Shown: in pieces, positions 34,321 through 42,430 of the stretch
Layout: each line of letters begins with the position of its first letter
Position numbering within the stretch: position 1 is the first letter of the stretch
Source of the DNA: an uncultured Brevibacillus sp.
GTDB lineage: Bacteria; Bacillota; Bacilli; Brevibacillales; Brevibacillaceae
DNA length: 64,000 bases
Direction: 5' to 3'
NCBI RefSeq assembly: GCF_947502445.1
Contig: NZ_CANMZW010000004.1
Location: 248,001 to 312,000 of the forward strand
The notes under the pieces: generated by a model
The model's input: the letters and a program-made list of their open reading frames with translations, nothing else
The model's database searches: none
Told to the model about the DNA's origin: nothing
Made by a program: the position numbers and the translations under genes

Positions 34321-35229
34321 ATGCAATTCTCATCATCATTGCTCGCATTATGGATTAGTTTAATAAGTAATGTGGTATTGACTGTAATAAAGGTTGTTGT
34401 TGGATTTTTATTCAATAGTCAAGTCCTTATTGCTGATGGTATACATAATGCTGGCGATGTGATTGCTACATTTGCCGCTTTGACATCGTCTATGGTTTCC
34501 AAAAAGCCGGCGGATAAAGACCATCCTTATGGTCACGGTAAAGCAGAGGTTATCGCTTCTGGTATTGTGGCGATTATATTAGCCTTAGCCGCATTATTCA
34601 TGGTCTATAAGTCGATAGAAGCCTTGTTCGAACCAGCAGTGGAAGCTAGTATCATAGCATTGGTAGCTGCAATTATATCGTTAATATGGAAGCAAGGCCT
34701 GTACGTCTATTGTATAAGGCTTGGTAGAGAACAAAATAGTAAAAGCCTGATAGCAACCGCAAACGATCACCTAGCGGATGTGTACGCTTCCATTGCTGCT
34801 GTAGTAGGGATTGGAGTAGCGTTATTGGGGGATCGCTACGATTTACCATATACCCAATACGGAGATCCTTTAGCCGGATTGATCGTTTCCTATTTCGTTA
34901 TGAAGTTGGCCTATGAAATGGGGGAGGAGTCGATTGGAGTATTAATGGAGAAAAGCTTACCTGCTGAGAAGTTGAATCAGCTTGAGAACATTGTCCGGGC
35001 AATTCCCCAAGTAAAAAGAATTGACCGGATTCGAGCAAGAGAACATGGGCATTATGTGATCGTGGATGTAAGAGTTAGCATTTCAAATGATTTAACGCTT
35101 AAAGAGGGTCACGATATAAGCAGAATCATTAAGGGCTCTATTATGAGTGAAATGAAAGAGGTTGAAGAGGTATTGATTCATATGAACACTCCCTCCACCT
35201 ATGCTTCGCTTAGAGGTGGGGGTTTCTGA
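34321..35229 (+). CDS. Cation diffusion facilitator (CDF) metal exporter
   Basis: A 302-residue protein with six membrane helices. Metal-binding motifs are LIADGIHNAGDVIATFAAL in helix 2 and NDHLADVYASIAAVVG in helix 5. The C-terminal cytoplasmic domain reads VKRIDRIRAREHGHYVIVDV and VEEVLIHMN. It exports divalent metals such as Zn, Mn or Fe in exchange for protons. The last residues, TPSTYASLRGGGF, come from the right end of an IS605-type element, so the true C-terminus has been replaced, but the fold should be complete. GGAGGAAAGG precedes the ATG. Confidence 0.85.
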   Translation: MQFSSSLLALWISLISNVVLTVIKVVVGFLFNSQVLIADGIHNAGDVIATFAALTSSMVSKKPADKDHPYGHGKAEVIASGIVAIILALAALFMVYKSIEALFEPAVEASIIALVAAIISLIWKQGLYVYCIRLGREQNSKSLIATANDHLADVYASIAAVVGIGVALLGDRYDLPYTQYGDPLAGLIVSYFVMKLAYEMGEESIGVLMEKSLPAEKLNQLENIVRAIPQVKRIDRIRAREHGHYVIVDVRVSISNDLTLKEGHDISRIIKGSIMSEMKEVEEVLIHMNTPSTYASLRGGGF

Positions 35230-36210
35230 TCTACACGTTGCCATGTCTTGGCGACTATTCGTTGGAACAGTCTTACTCCTATGAGCAGAAGTACACGGCA
35301 AAACGCAAAATCAGCAACATTTATAGCCACATCTGCATCTGTATACTCTTCCAGACACCTTTTTTCGTCTGGTGCAAACAGGACATGTTTGCGAAGTGTA
35401 GGATTCATCCACTTTTTCGAGAATGATTTCTTTGGCTTTTAGCTTATAGGCAAGATAATCATACAGTTTTCCAAATTGCCATTGGGACAGTTTTTGGTTG
35501 GTGTTGCGAGATCGTCTTTTTTTGTTCTTCTTTTTAGCCGATGTATGGCGCTGTACACCTTCTACATCACCAATGACAACATGACTCACTTGTTGTTCTA
35601 CGCACCAATCTACAAAAGTTTTTTGTGGTCTTATGCAGGGCATCCTTCAGTTGTGCATCACTTTTTGACAGGATATACTGTTTGGCACGGTTGTATGTTT
35701 TCCACTGGCGGCTACCTTTCTTGCATTTGCTCATTTTTCGTTGCAGTTCAGCCAGTTTCTTATTTCTAAAGCGTTTGATGCTTCGACATTTTCTGCCTGT
35801 GATGATGATTCCCTGACCGGTTTCAGTGATAGAGGAAATGGCATGGATTTCACCCGGATCAATCGCAGCCGTGTGGTTTCCGTTAATTGCTTCTGCTTGT
35901 TTGCCATCATCATACGACAAACAGACCACAAGTTTTCTGTCGTAGATTAGTTCGATTTCCTTGATCTGCCCGACCGGAATGTGTTTTATCCAGATGACAA
36001 TGGGCTGTTGTCGCTTTCCTTCTTGAATGCCAAGAGATAACTCAATCTTACCTTTCTCATACACTTTGAAGCCATCTTTTGCCCATTTGGTATTATAGTA
36101 CTTCTTTTGCTTGTATGGATAACGGGCGGTAGAAACCCCTTTGTCTTTCGCTCTCTTTGTATTATCTCTTGACCAAAGATATTTATGACACACCGCTTGA
36201 ATGGACTGGC
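35190..36210 (-). mobile_element. tnpB: IS605/IS1341-type element with broken TnpB
   Basis: On the reverse strand, from about 36180, KGVSTARYPYKQKKYYNTKW, VKQLNGNH-like AIDPGEIHAISSITETGQG and SIKRFRNKKLAELQRKMSKC are TnpB (RuvC-like nuclease) segments. A frame change near 35600 leads to FVDWCVEQQVSHVVIGDVEG and the zinc-finger end SQTCPVCTRRKKVSGRVYRC with CGYKC. The N-terminus is missing and the C-terminus is degraded. The right end has the IS605-type hairpin CCACCTATGC...TAGAGGTGG at about 35193-35220. TnpA is absent. Inactive relic inserted at the end of the CDF gene and joined to a truncated wrbA. Confidence 0.75.
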
Positions 36211-36759
36211 TGTGAATTGGCAAAGGAAGCCGGCGCGGAAGTGAAAATCTTTAAGGTTCAAGAATTGGCATCTCAAGCAGTGATTGATAAGAATCCGGCT
36301 TGGAAAGCCCATGTGGAAGCCACAAAAGATATTCCGGTTATTACACCAGATGACATCGTTGAAGCTGATGCCATTATTTTCAGTACGCCTACACGCTTCG
36401 GAAACATTGCCGCCCAAATGAAACAATTTTTAGATACAACAGGTGGAATCTGGTTCCATGGAAAAACGGTTAATAAAGTGGTAAGCGCAATGACTTCTGC
36501 TCAAAACGCTCACGGTGGTCAAGAAGCGACTATCCTTAACTTATATACCTCTATGTATCACTGGGGGGCAATCGTGGTTGCTCCAGGATATACTGATGCT
36601 TCCTTGTTCGCTGCCGGAGGAAATCCGTATGGTACAAGTGTATCTGTAGATCAAAACAACCAAATGGTTGGAGATAAGGAAGCTTATCAAAATGCCGTTA
36701 AACATCAAGCCAAGCGTGTGGTTACGGTAGCTGAATGGGTTAAAAAAGGAATGCAATAA
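36157..36759 (+). pseudogene. wrbA: WrbA-type NAD(P)H:quinone oxidoreductase, N-terminus replaced
   Basis: From about 36213 the sequence is a flavodoxin-like WrbA: ELAKEAGAEVKIFKVQELAS, ADAIIFSTPTRFGNIAAQMK, FLDTTGGIWFHGKTVNKVVS and HGGQEATILNLYTSMYHWGA. The first strand and the FMN phosphate-binding loop (usually YYSSTGTNY) are gone; the frame begins instead with MYYLLTKDIYDTPLEWTGC, derived from the TnpB side. Without that loop FMN binding is unlikely. The rest is well preserved, so the truncation is recent. Confidence 0.7.
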
Positions 36760-36775
36760 ATTTCAATACATTGTT

Positions 36776-36805
36776 GGAAAACCACAGTTTTTACTGTGGT
36801 TTTCC
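36776..36805 (+). terminator. Rho-independent terminator
   Basis: GGAAAACCACAG (36776-36787) pairs perfectly with CTGTGGTTTTCC (36794-36805). It ends the wrbA transcript. Confidence 0.8.
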
Positions 36806-36954
36806 TTAGTAAGAAATACCAAAACTACCACTGTTGAACGGAATGGTAAAAAAGTCGAGAATATACTCTATACACAATTCACAGCATCGCAGGAGAGACG
36901 AATACGGGCGTGTTTACTCACACAAGATAATCAACGACACGATGGAGGACTCGT

Positions 36955-37587
36955 ATGAATGTAAAAAAACTAGCAGGCGAGAAAGCAGTGGAATATATTA
37001 CAGATGGAATGACAATTGGGCTAGGTACCGGATCTACCGTTAATTGGACAATACGTAAGTTGGGGGAATTAGTAAAACAGAGAGAAATACAAATTCGTGC
37101 CATCCCTACTTCCCAACAAACAAGTTATTTAGCTAATGAATTAGGTATTCCACTAGTAACTTTTGCACAATCAACAGAATTAGATTTAACAATTGATGGT
37201 GCTGATGAGTTTAATTCATCATTGGATTTGATTAAAGGGGGAGGGGGAGCACTCGTACGCGAGAAGTTAGTCGCAGCAGCTTCTAATCGTCTAATTATAG
37301 TGGCAGATGAATCTAAGTCCGTCGAGAAAATCGGAAAATTCCCACTACCTATTGAGGTCGTTCCCTTCGCATGGGAAGTTACGGCCAAACGGATTGAGGG
37401 GTTAAACTGCGTTCCAACATTACGTAAAGCGAATGGTTGCCCATACGTTTCTGACAATGGTAACTATATTTTGGACTGTTCTTTTGGATATATTGAAAAT
37501 CCAGCTAAACTTGAGCGAACAATTAAACTTTTACCCGGTGTTGTTGATACAGGTCTTTTTATATCCATGGCTGACACTCTACTTTGA
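36955..37587 (+). CDS. rpiA: Ribose-5-phosphate isomerase A
   Basis: A 210-residue RpiA that interconverts ribose 5-phosphate and ribulose 5-phosphate in the pentose phosphate pathway. Motifs: IGLGTGSTVNWTIRKLG for phosphate binding, LTIDGADEFNSSLDLIKGGG with catalytic Asp and Glu, and GALVREKLVAAAS. The family is usually 220-230 residues; here the end (GLFISMADTLL) is about ten residues short but includes all catalytic parts. GGAGG precedes the ATG. It lies in an accessory island, so it may be a second copy rather than the housekeeping gene. Confidence 0.85.
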   Translation: MNVKKLAGEKAVEYITDGMTIGLGTGSTVNWTIRKLGELVKQREIQIRAIPTSQQTSYLANELGIPLVTFAQSTELDLTIDGADEFNSSLDLIKGGGGALVREKLVAAASNRLIIVADESKSVEKIGKFPLPIEVVPFAWEVTAKRIEGLNCVPTLRKANGCPYVSDNGNYILDCSFGYIENPAKLERTIKLLPGVVDTGLFISMADTLL

Positions 37588-37727
37588 ATGATGTTCCCCT
37601 TTGTACAGTTCTCTTAGAACAAAAGATATTTATAATGATGAAAACCCGTCTCCTATTAAAACAGGGACAGGTTAGCGATTTCAAGCAACAGAGCTTTGAG
37701 TGGCCTGAAAGGTAATCATTTCGCCTA

Positions 37728-38018
37728 TTAATTAATTTTAGATGGTGGAGTAAGCCTGTCAGGACCTTGAAATCTTCTCAAAACCTCATTTGCTATTCGT
37801 ATACCGTTTACAATTGCATCAAAATCAATGTTTATGTTAGGGAGCGACAAAAGCGACTTTTTCTTTGGTCTACCTTGTGTTTTTGCCCATTCTTGATAAT
37901 ACTGGTCCAACTTTACAGGATTTTTTTGCAACCTTTTTATTGAGATCTTTTTTAACTTGAGCCAATCCATAAATTCAGGTGTATAATGGTTCCTTTTTTT
38001 TATTGAATGTTTACCCAA
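37728..38018 (-). CDS. Small basic hypothetical protein
   Basis: A 96-residue Lys/Arg-rich protein: HYTPEFMDWLKLKKISIKRL, then QKNPVKLDQYYQEWAKTQGR and DAIVNGIRIANEVLRRFQGP. TTG start at 38018 with a strong GAGGTGAG about nine bases upstream. Size and charge resemble small spore or DNA-associated proteins, but I do not recognise the family. Confidence 0.5.
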   Translation of the reverse strand: MGKHSIKKRNHYTPEFMDWLKLKKISIKRLQKNPVKLDQYYQEWAKTQGRPKKKSLLSLPNINIDFDAIVNGIRIANEVLRRFQGPDRLTPPSKIN

Positions 38019-38046
38019 ATTTTCAATCTCACCTCAATTCGTAAAT

Positions 38047-38095
38047 GAAAAATGCAAAGGGGGAAAATCTACTCAATCTCCCTTTGCATTTTTTC
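38047..38095 (-). terminator. Terminator between small reverse-strand genes
   Basis: AAATGCAAAGGG (about 38049-38060) pairs with CCCTTTGCATTT (about 38080-38091), with T- or A-runs on both sides. It ends the YjcZ-like gene transcript on the reverse strand. Confidence 0.75.
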
Positions 38096-38116
38096 TCCTC
38101 ACAATATCTCTATCGA

Positions 38117-38203
38117 TTAATCACAACCGCATCCAACAATTACCAACAGGACGAAAAGCACTAGGATCAGAGCAAAGTCATCAAAACCATTAAAGATTCC
38201 CAA
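38117..38203 (-). CDS. YjcZ-family sporulation peptide
   Basis: A 28-residue hydrophobic peptide. The first ten residues are MGIFNGFDDF and the rest reads ALILVLFVLLVIVGCGCD. The pattern F-A-L-I-V-V-L-F-I-L-L-V-I-V-G is the hallmark of YjcZ/YczN-type sporulation membrane peptides of Bacillales. TTG start with GGAGGGAG seven bases upstream. One membrane helix. This marks a spore-forming host. Confidence 0.75.
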   Translation of the reverse strand: MGIFNGFDDFALILVLFVLLVIVGCGCD

Positions 38204-38287
38204 TTTCACTCCCTCCTTTCCATAGTCTTACAATATGTGCTTTACTCATTTTTGCCTGTATCATCACCCAAAAAGTAAAAGAATAAA

Positions 38288-38431
38288 AAACCTGCACCGG
38301 ACAAATGGAGCATCCATCAGATTGTGATCCATGTTACGGATGACGAAATCCTGTCAACACATCGGAAATTGCGCATCGAGCATGTCCGTGACCACCTCGC
38401 CCAGATCGAGCGGGTAAAGCAGGCAGGATAG
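38288..38431 (+). pseudogene. DinB-family protein relic
   Basis: One open stretch reads KPAPDKWSIHQIVIHVTDDE and then HRKLRIEHVRDHLAQIERVK to a stop. The first part is the helix starting KWS of DinB-like proteins and the second the H-x-x-HLAQIERI helix near the C-terminus; the roughly 80 residues between are missing. An internally deleted relic. Confidence 0.45.
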
Positions 38432-38457
38432 GGTATTACACTACATGCTTGTTGTGA

Positions 38458-38538
38458 GTAAACTAGCGGGCTTGATCGGTCAAACAAAAAAGAGAAAGCC
38501 AGTCTAACACTTTATTTTTCGTGTTTTGACTGGCTTTT
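38458..38538 (+). repeat. Island repeat, copy L with terminator hairpin
   Basis: Left box variant ACTAGCGGGCTTGATCGGTC (38462-38481) and the hairpin GCCAGTCTAACAC ... GTGTTTTGACTGGC followed by TTTTTG. The hairpin is almost identical to that of copy E, 25 kb away. It is the rightmost copy seen. Confidence 0.6.
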
Positions 38539-38678
38539 TGTTTTGAAGGATTGGATAAGCTAATACCTATTCCTCTAAGGCAACAGCATTTCTTATTGCA
38601 GAGATAGTGTTACATATTCTACCATATATTGTAATGCGATTCGTGTGGTGATAATAATTTTGAAAAGGTGGGGTGTAC

Positions 38679-38801
38679 ATGGGATGGGCTTTACTCGTTG
38701 TTATTGCATATCTGCCAATCATATATAGAATACATAAACGTCTAGATGATTTAGAAAACGAGGTCAAAAGATTAAAGGGTGACCATATTCACCACAGCTA
38801 G
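38679..38801 (+). CDS. Small membrane protein with coiled-coil tail
   Basis: A 40-residue peptide. One membrane helix (WALLVVIAYLPIIYRIHK) is followed by a heptad-like helix (LDDLENEVKRLKGDH). GAAAAGGTGGGG lies before the ATG. Such peptides are common in Bacillales and usually unannotated; function is unknown. Confidence 0.5.
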   Translation: MGWALLVVIAYLPIIYRIHKRLDDLENEVKRLKGDHIHHS

Positions 38802-38862
38802 CAGCATGTAAGACCATTTTCGAAATAACAATAGAGAACGATGGAAAAATGGAGGAAAGAAG

Positions 38863-39423
38863 ATGAGCCTTAGATTGGAAACAGATCGATTAGTGATCCG
38901 ACACTTTGAACAATCTGATGCCAGAATGGTTCATGAATTGGCAGGGAGCGAGGAGGTAGCACGCACAACTCTTTCCATTCCTCACCCTTATCCCGAGGGA
39001 GCGGCAGGGGAATGGATTGAATCCACTCTTCGCGATGCCGAAAAGGGAGAAAGCTATGCGTTCGCTATTGTAAAAAAAGAAACCGAAGAACTGATGGGAT
39101 GCATGAGCTTACTTGTTTCAAAAAGTCATAAGCGTGCTGAACTTGGTTATTGGTTTGGCCATCCTTATTGGGGGCAGGGATTCGCAACAGAAGCTGCTCG
39201 GAGAGTCGTTGCATTTGGATTTGAGGAGCTGGGATTAAATCGTATATTCGCAATGGCGATGACAAAAAATACAGCTTCTTACAAGATCATGAGAAAAGTC
39301 GGAATGAAGCATGAGGGTACATTCCCCCAGCATGTACTGAAGTGGGGGAGCTTTGAAGATATAGAGTTCTATGGAATAACCAGGGCTGATTATGAAAAGA
39401 ACCTGCAAGCGAACACAAAATGA
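38863..39423 (+). CDS. GNAT N-acetyltransferase, RimJ/RimL type
   Basis: A 186-residue acetyltransferase. It begins LRLETDRLVIRHFEQSDARM, has the acetyl-CoA binding GYWFGHPYWGQGFATEAARR and the last motif LNRIFAMAMTKNTASYKIMR then KVGMKHEGTF. This branch acetylates protein N-termini or small amines. GGAGG before the ATG. A terminator follows directly. Confidence 0.9.
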   Translation: MSLRLETDRLVIRHFEQSDARMVHELAGSEEVARTTLSIPHPYPEGAAGEWIESTLRDAEKGESYAFAIVKKETEELMGCMSLLVSKSHKRAELGYWFGHPYWGQGFATEAARRVVAFGFEELGLNRIFAMAMTKNTASYKIMRKVGMKHEGTFPQHVLKWGSFEDIEFYGITRADYEKNLQANTK

Positions 39424-39433
39424 ATCGCCTATG

Positions 39434-39487
39434 AAAAAGTGGCAGTTTGGAACGGCATGATCATGTTCCCAAGCTGCCACTTTTTTG
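39434..39487 (+). terminator. Rho-independent terminator
   Basis: AAAAGTGGCAG pairs with CTGCCACTTTT around a 30-base loop with inner GGAAC/GTTCC pairing, followed by a T-run. It ends the acetyltransferase gene. Confidence 0.8.
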
Positions 39488-39687
39488 TGTAAGCATGACC
39501 ATGCAATAACTGGAGACCCAAGAAAGAGAAGCCAAGGGAGCAAGCGTAGGATTGAGTGACGTGAAGGGGTAAAACAGTCAGAAATAACGAAATGTTGACG
39601 AAAATGGATATAAGCAAATGTTGATATGATTTCGCGAAGTTTCGTACAATGAATGTGTAAGACTCAAAATGAAGAGGGGATAGGATA

Positions 39688-41007
39688 TTGTTGACCATGA
39701 ATTTGTTGCTGATTGCTTTTCTGATTTTCGCCACTGCTTTTTTTGTGGCAACTGAATTTGCAATTGTCAAACTCCGGCCGAGTCGTGTAGATCAGATGGT
39801 CATGGAAGGAAGAAAAAACGCTCTGGCTGTTCAGAAAGTAATTAGTAACTTGGATGGCTACTTGTCCGCGTGTCAATTGGGAATCACCTTGACCGCTATT
39901 GGTCTCGGGGTATTGGGTAAACCTACGATTGAATCGATTTTGACCCCTGTGCTGGAGCCTTTTTTGCCCGAACAAGTCGTCGCCATTTTATCGTTTCTGA
40001 TCGCGTACTCGATCGTGACCTTTTTGCATGTGGTCGTGGGCGAGCTGGCTCCGAAAACAGTGGCGATTCAAAAAGCAGAAGGCGTCAGCTTGCTTTGTGC
40101 GAAACCGATTATCTGGTTTTATAAAATGATGTACCCCGCGATCTGGCTGCTTAACGGCTCCGCTGCTCTGCTAGTCCGTTCTTTTGGGATGAAGCCGACA
40201 AAAGAGCATGAGGAAAGCCACTCGGAGGAAGAGCTGCGCATCATCCTGGCGGAAAGCTATGAGAGCGGTAAAATCAATAAATCGGAATACGGATATGTGA
40301 GCAATATTTTTGCCTTTGATGAGCTGCTCGCTCGCGAAATTATGGTGCCGCGAACCGATATGGTCTGTTTGCATCAGGAATTTTCCTTGGAGCAAAATAT
40401 GCGGATTATAAAAGAGGAGCAGTATACACGTTTTCCTATCGTTTCACAAAATAAAGACCATATTGTCGGGATGATTCACACCAAAGAGTTCTTTCTGAAG
40501 TATGCCGATAATCCGAATCTGGACTTGTCCAAGCTCATTCGACCGTTTCTGACGGTTTCAGAGGCGACGCCTGTTAAGGACCTGCTAAAGAAAATGCAAA
40601 AGCAGGGAACGCATATTGCGATTTTGCTGGATGAGTATGGCGGTACTTCGGGGATAGTAACTATCGAGGATATTTTGGAGGAAATTGTAGGTGAAATCCG
40701 CGATGAATTTGATGCAGATGAAAAAGCGGAGATCGAGATCATGGAAGAAAATAGGCATTTGATCGTGGACGGAAAGGTACTGCTCTCGGAAGTAAATGAT
40801 TTGCTTGATGCGAGCATCGATGAAGAACAGCTGGATACGATCGGGGGCTGGCTTTACAGTCAAAATCCGTCCCTTAAGGAAGGGATTGGGTGGCGTTACG
40901 AAAGCCTCGTGTTCACGATCCGCAAGAAGGATAAGCATCGCATACGTAAAATAGAAATTAAGAAAATCGAGCATCAGCCCGAGCAGGAGCTGTTGCAAGT
41001 CAACTAA
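39688..41007 (+). CDS. CNNM/CorC-family transporter (hemolysin C-like)
   Basis: A 439-residue membrane protein. The N-terminal DUF21 (CNNM) domain has four hydrophobic segments (LLLIAFLIFATAFFVATEFA, ILSFLIAYSIVTFLHVVVGE). Two CBS domains follow (REIMVPRTDMVCLHQEF and GTHIAILLDEYGGTSGIVTI EDIL), then the CorC_HlyC C-terminal domain (VDGKVLLSEVNDLL, TIGGWLY). The family transports or regulates Mg2+ or other divalent metals. Start is TTG 39688 or ATG 39697; GAGGGGATAGG is upstream. Single gene with its own terminator. Confidence 0.9.
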   Translation: MLTMNLLLIAFLIFATAFFVATEFAIVKLRPSRVDQMVMEGRKNALAVQKVISNLDGYLSACQLGITLTAIGLGVLGKPTIESILTPVLEPFLPEQVVAILSFLIAYSIVTFLHVVVGELAPKTVAIQKAEGVSLLCAKPIIWFYKMMYPAIWLLNGSAALLVRSFGMKPTKEHEESHSEEELRIILAESYESGKINKSEYGYVSNIFAFDELLAREIMVPRTDMVCLHQEFSLEQNMRIIKEEQYTRFPIVSQNKDHIVGMIHTKEFFLKYADNPNLDLSKLIRPFLTVSEATPVKDLLKKMQKQGTHIAILLDEYGGTSGIVTIEDILEEIVGEIRDEFDADEKAEIEIMEENRHLIVDGKVLLSEVNDLLDASIDEEQLDTIGGWLYSQNPSLKEGIGWRYESLVFTIRKKDKHRIRKIEIKKIEHQPEQELLQVN

Positions 41008-41028
41008 ACAAAGCGTTGTCCAAATGTG

Positions 41029-41073
41029 CGCGGGTTCTTCAGCTGATATGCTCTGTCGAACCCGCGATTTTTT
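41029..41073. terminator. Bidirectional terminator between convergent genes
   Basis: CGCGGGTTC (41029-41037) pairs with GAACCCGCG (41058-41066), followed by ATTTTTTA. It lies between the CorC gene and the convergent aminopeptidase gene. Confidence 0.85.
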
Positions 41074-41950
41074 ACTTGCAATCCACTGCTTCCAGGAAGT
41101 CCCGAACCACTTTTACATACTTATCCGTCTCTTCCAAATAGCCGAGATGGGAGCTGTTTTCAAAAATATGCAGCTTGGCGCCTGGCACTAGTGATTGGTA
41201 ATAGGCAGTCGACTCAGGAGCAGCTTCGTCATAGCGGCCGCAAACAAAGAGCGAAGGAATATCAATCTGATCCAGCTTCGGTGTGTAATCAAAGGTCTTG
41301 AGATTGCCAGTCGGGCAAAACTCCGAAGGTCCCCACATCGTCATATAAACATCCTTGTTCGCTTTTTTCCGGCTTTCGGTCATGATCGCTGGCAGCGGAT
41401 CGAGACGGCACACATGCCGGCTGTAGTATTCCTTCATGGCGTCTTGATACTCTTTGGAATAGGTAGTGCCTTGCTCCTCATGATGCTCAATCGTTTGTTG
41501 AACAGCTTCAGGCAATTTTGCGATCAGCTCATCGGCGTCTTTTTTCCATAGCTTGCTACTTAGGCATGGGCTGGAGAAGATGATACTCCGCACTCCAGCA
41601 GGCTTGGTGTCAATCAAATAAGCAGCAGCAAGCATCGTTCCCCACGAATGACCGAGGATGTGAACCTCATCCAGGTCGAGAGCCTTTCTCACAGAGGACA
41701 ATTCTTCAACAAAGCGCTCCGTTTTCCACAAGGAAGCATCAGTCGGCCGATCTGAATTCCCCGACCCGAGCTGATCGTAAAAAATGACAGATCTGTCCTC
41801 ACCCAGTACATGGAGCGCTTCCTTTAGCGGATCATGCGTATTGCCAGGCCCTCCATGAAGCACAATCAGCGGCGTCTTTTCCCCATCGCCGACACGACTG
41901 TACCAAACCTTGCCCCCAGGAACCTCTATATACCCTTCCGTTTGCTTCAT
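41072..41950 (-). CDS. Proline iminopeptidase-type alpha/beta hydrolase
   Basis: A 292-residue hydrolase. The oxyanion motif [13 protein letters not shown] is near residues 28-40, nucleophile Ser102 lies in [13 protein letters not shown], and the catalytic His in [12 protein letters not shown] near the C-terminus. HGGPG and GHSWGG/T are signatures of prolyl aminopeptidases (family S33), which release N-terminal proline or other residues from peptides. The ATG at 41950 is preferred because GGGAGG precedes it; upstream in-frame starts lack a site. Confidence 0.85.
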   Translation of the reverse strand: MKQTEGYIEVPGGKVWYSRVGDGEKTPLIVLHGGPGNTHDPLKEALHVLGEDRSVIFYDQLGSGNSDRPTDASLWKTERFVEELSSVRKALDLDEVHILGHSWGTMLAAAYLIDTKPAGVRSIIFSSPCLSSKLWKKDADELIAKLPEAVQQTIEHHEEQGTTYSKEYQDAMKEYYSRHVCRLDPLPAIMTESRKKANKDVYMTMWGPSEFCPTGNLKTFDYTPKLDQIDIPSLFVCGRYDEAAPESTAYYQSLVPGAKLHIFENSSHLGYLEETDKYVKVVRDFLEAVDCK

Positions 41951-42081
41951 GCCCGTCGCCTCCCCTTCTTCTTTTTGCGTTAAAAAATTTTTGATTCCTT
42001 TCACTATACCATTTCTGGTAAATTTGCACTTTCTCTTGATTTTTATGTTCTTTTAAAGCGCGAGTGATGCCAACAGCTTGC

Positions 42082-42289
42082 GAGAGGAAAAAGGAGAAAA
42101 AGCTAAGGTCTTTGGGACACCAACCGAGTCGTAATGAAAAAAGCGAAAACAAGCTTTTAAGCGTCCACCCTGAATCACATCTTGGACCAACCACTTTGGA
42201 CGCGGTTTTCGCTTTTTTCATGGAGACGGGCACCACACCCATCCAGCAGGGGGCCCAAGAACCTGCGGCTTTTTCTCCTTTTTCCTCTC
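42082..42289. repeat. 208-bp long imperfect palindrome, MITE-like
   Basis: Bases 42082-42103 and 42268-42289 are a perfect 22-bp inverted repeat rich in A and G (GAGAGGAAAAAGGAG...). Inside is a second perfect pair, AAAAAAGCGAAAAC (42137-42150) and GTTTTCGCTTTTTT (42205-42218). The sequence between is partly complementary. No coding is credible within it. It could be a non-autonomous transposon or a strong structured RNA/terminator between divergent genes. Confidence 0.55.
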
Positions 42290-42430
42290 CACCACCAAAT
42301 CGCTCGCTGCGCCCCCTCCGATTTTACACTTTTTTTAGAATTGGTTTAGAGCGTGTTTACACCTCCCCTCTACCATCGTTTATAGAGAAAGTGAAAGCAG
42401 TCACTTTCCAACTAACAGGAGGGATGAAAA

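Noticed and set aside
35476..35950. Forward frames across the TnpB relic
   Set aside because: They are antisense shadows of the reverse-strand transposon gene.
37588..37727. Possible small RNA or terminator after rpiA
   Set aside because: Only weak, short complementarity (ACCCGTC with GACAGGT-like sequence); no clear stem with T-run.
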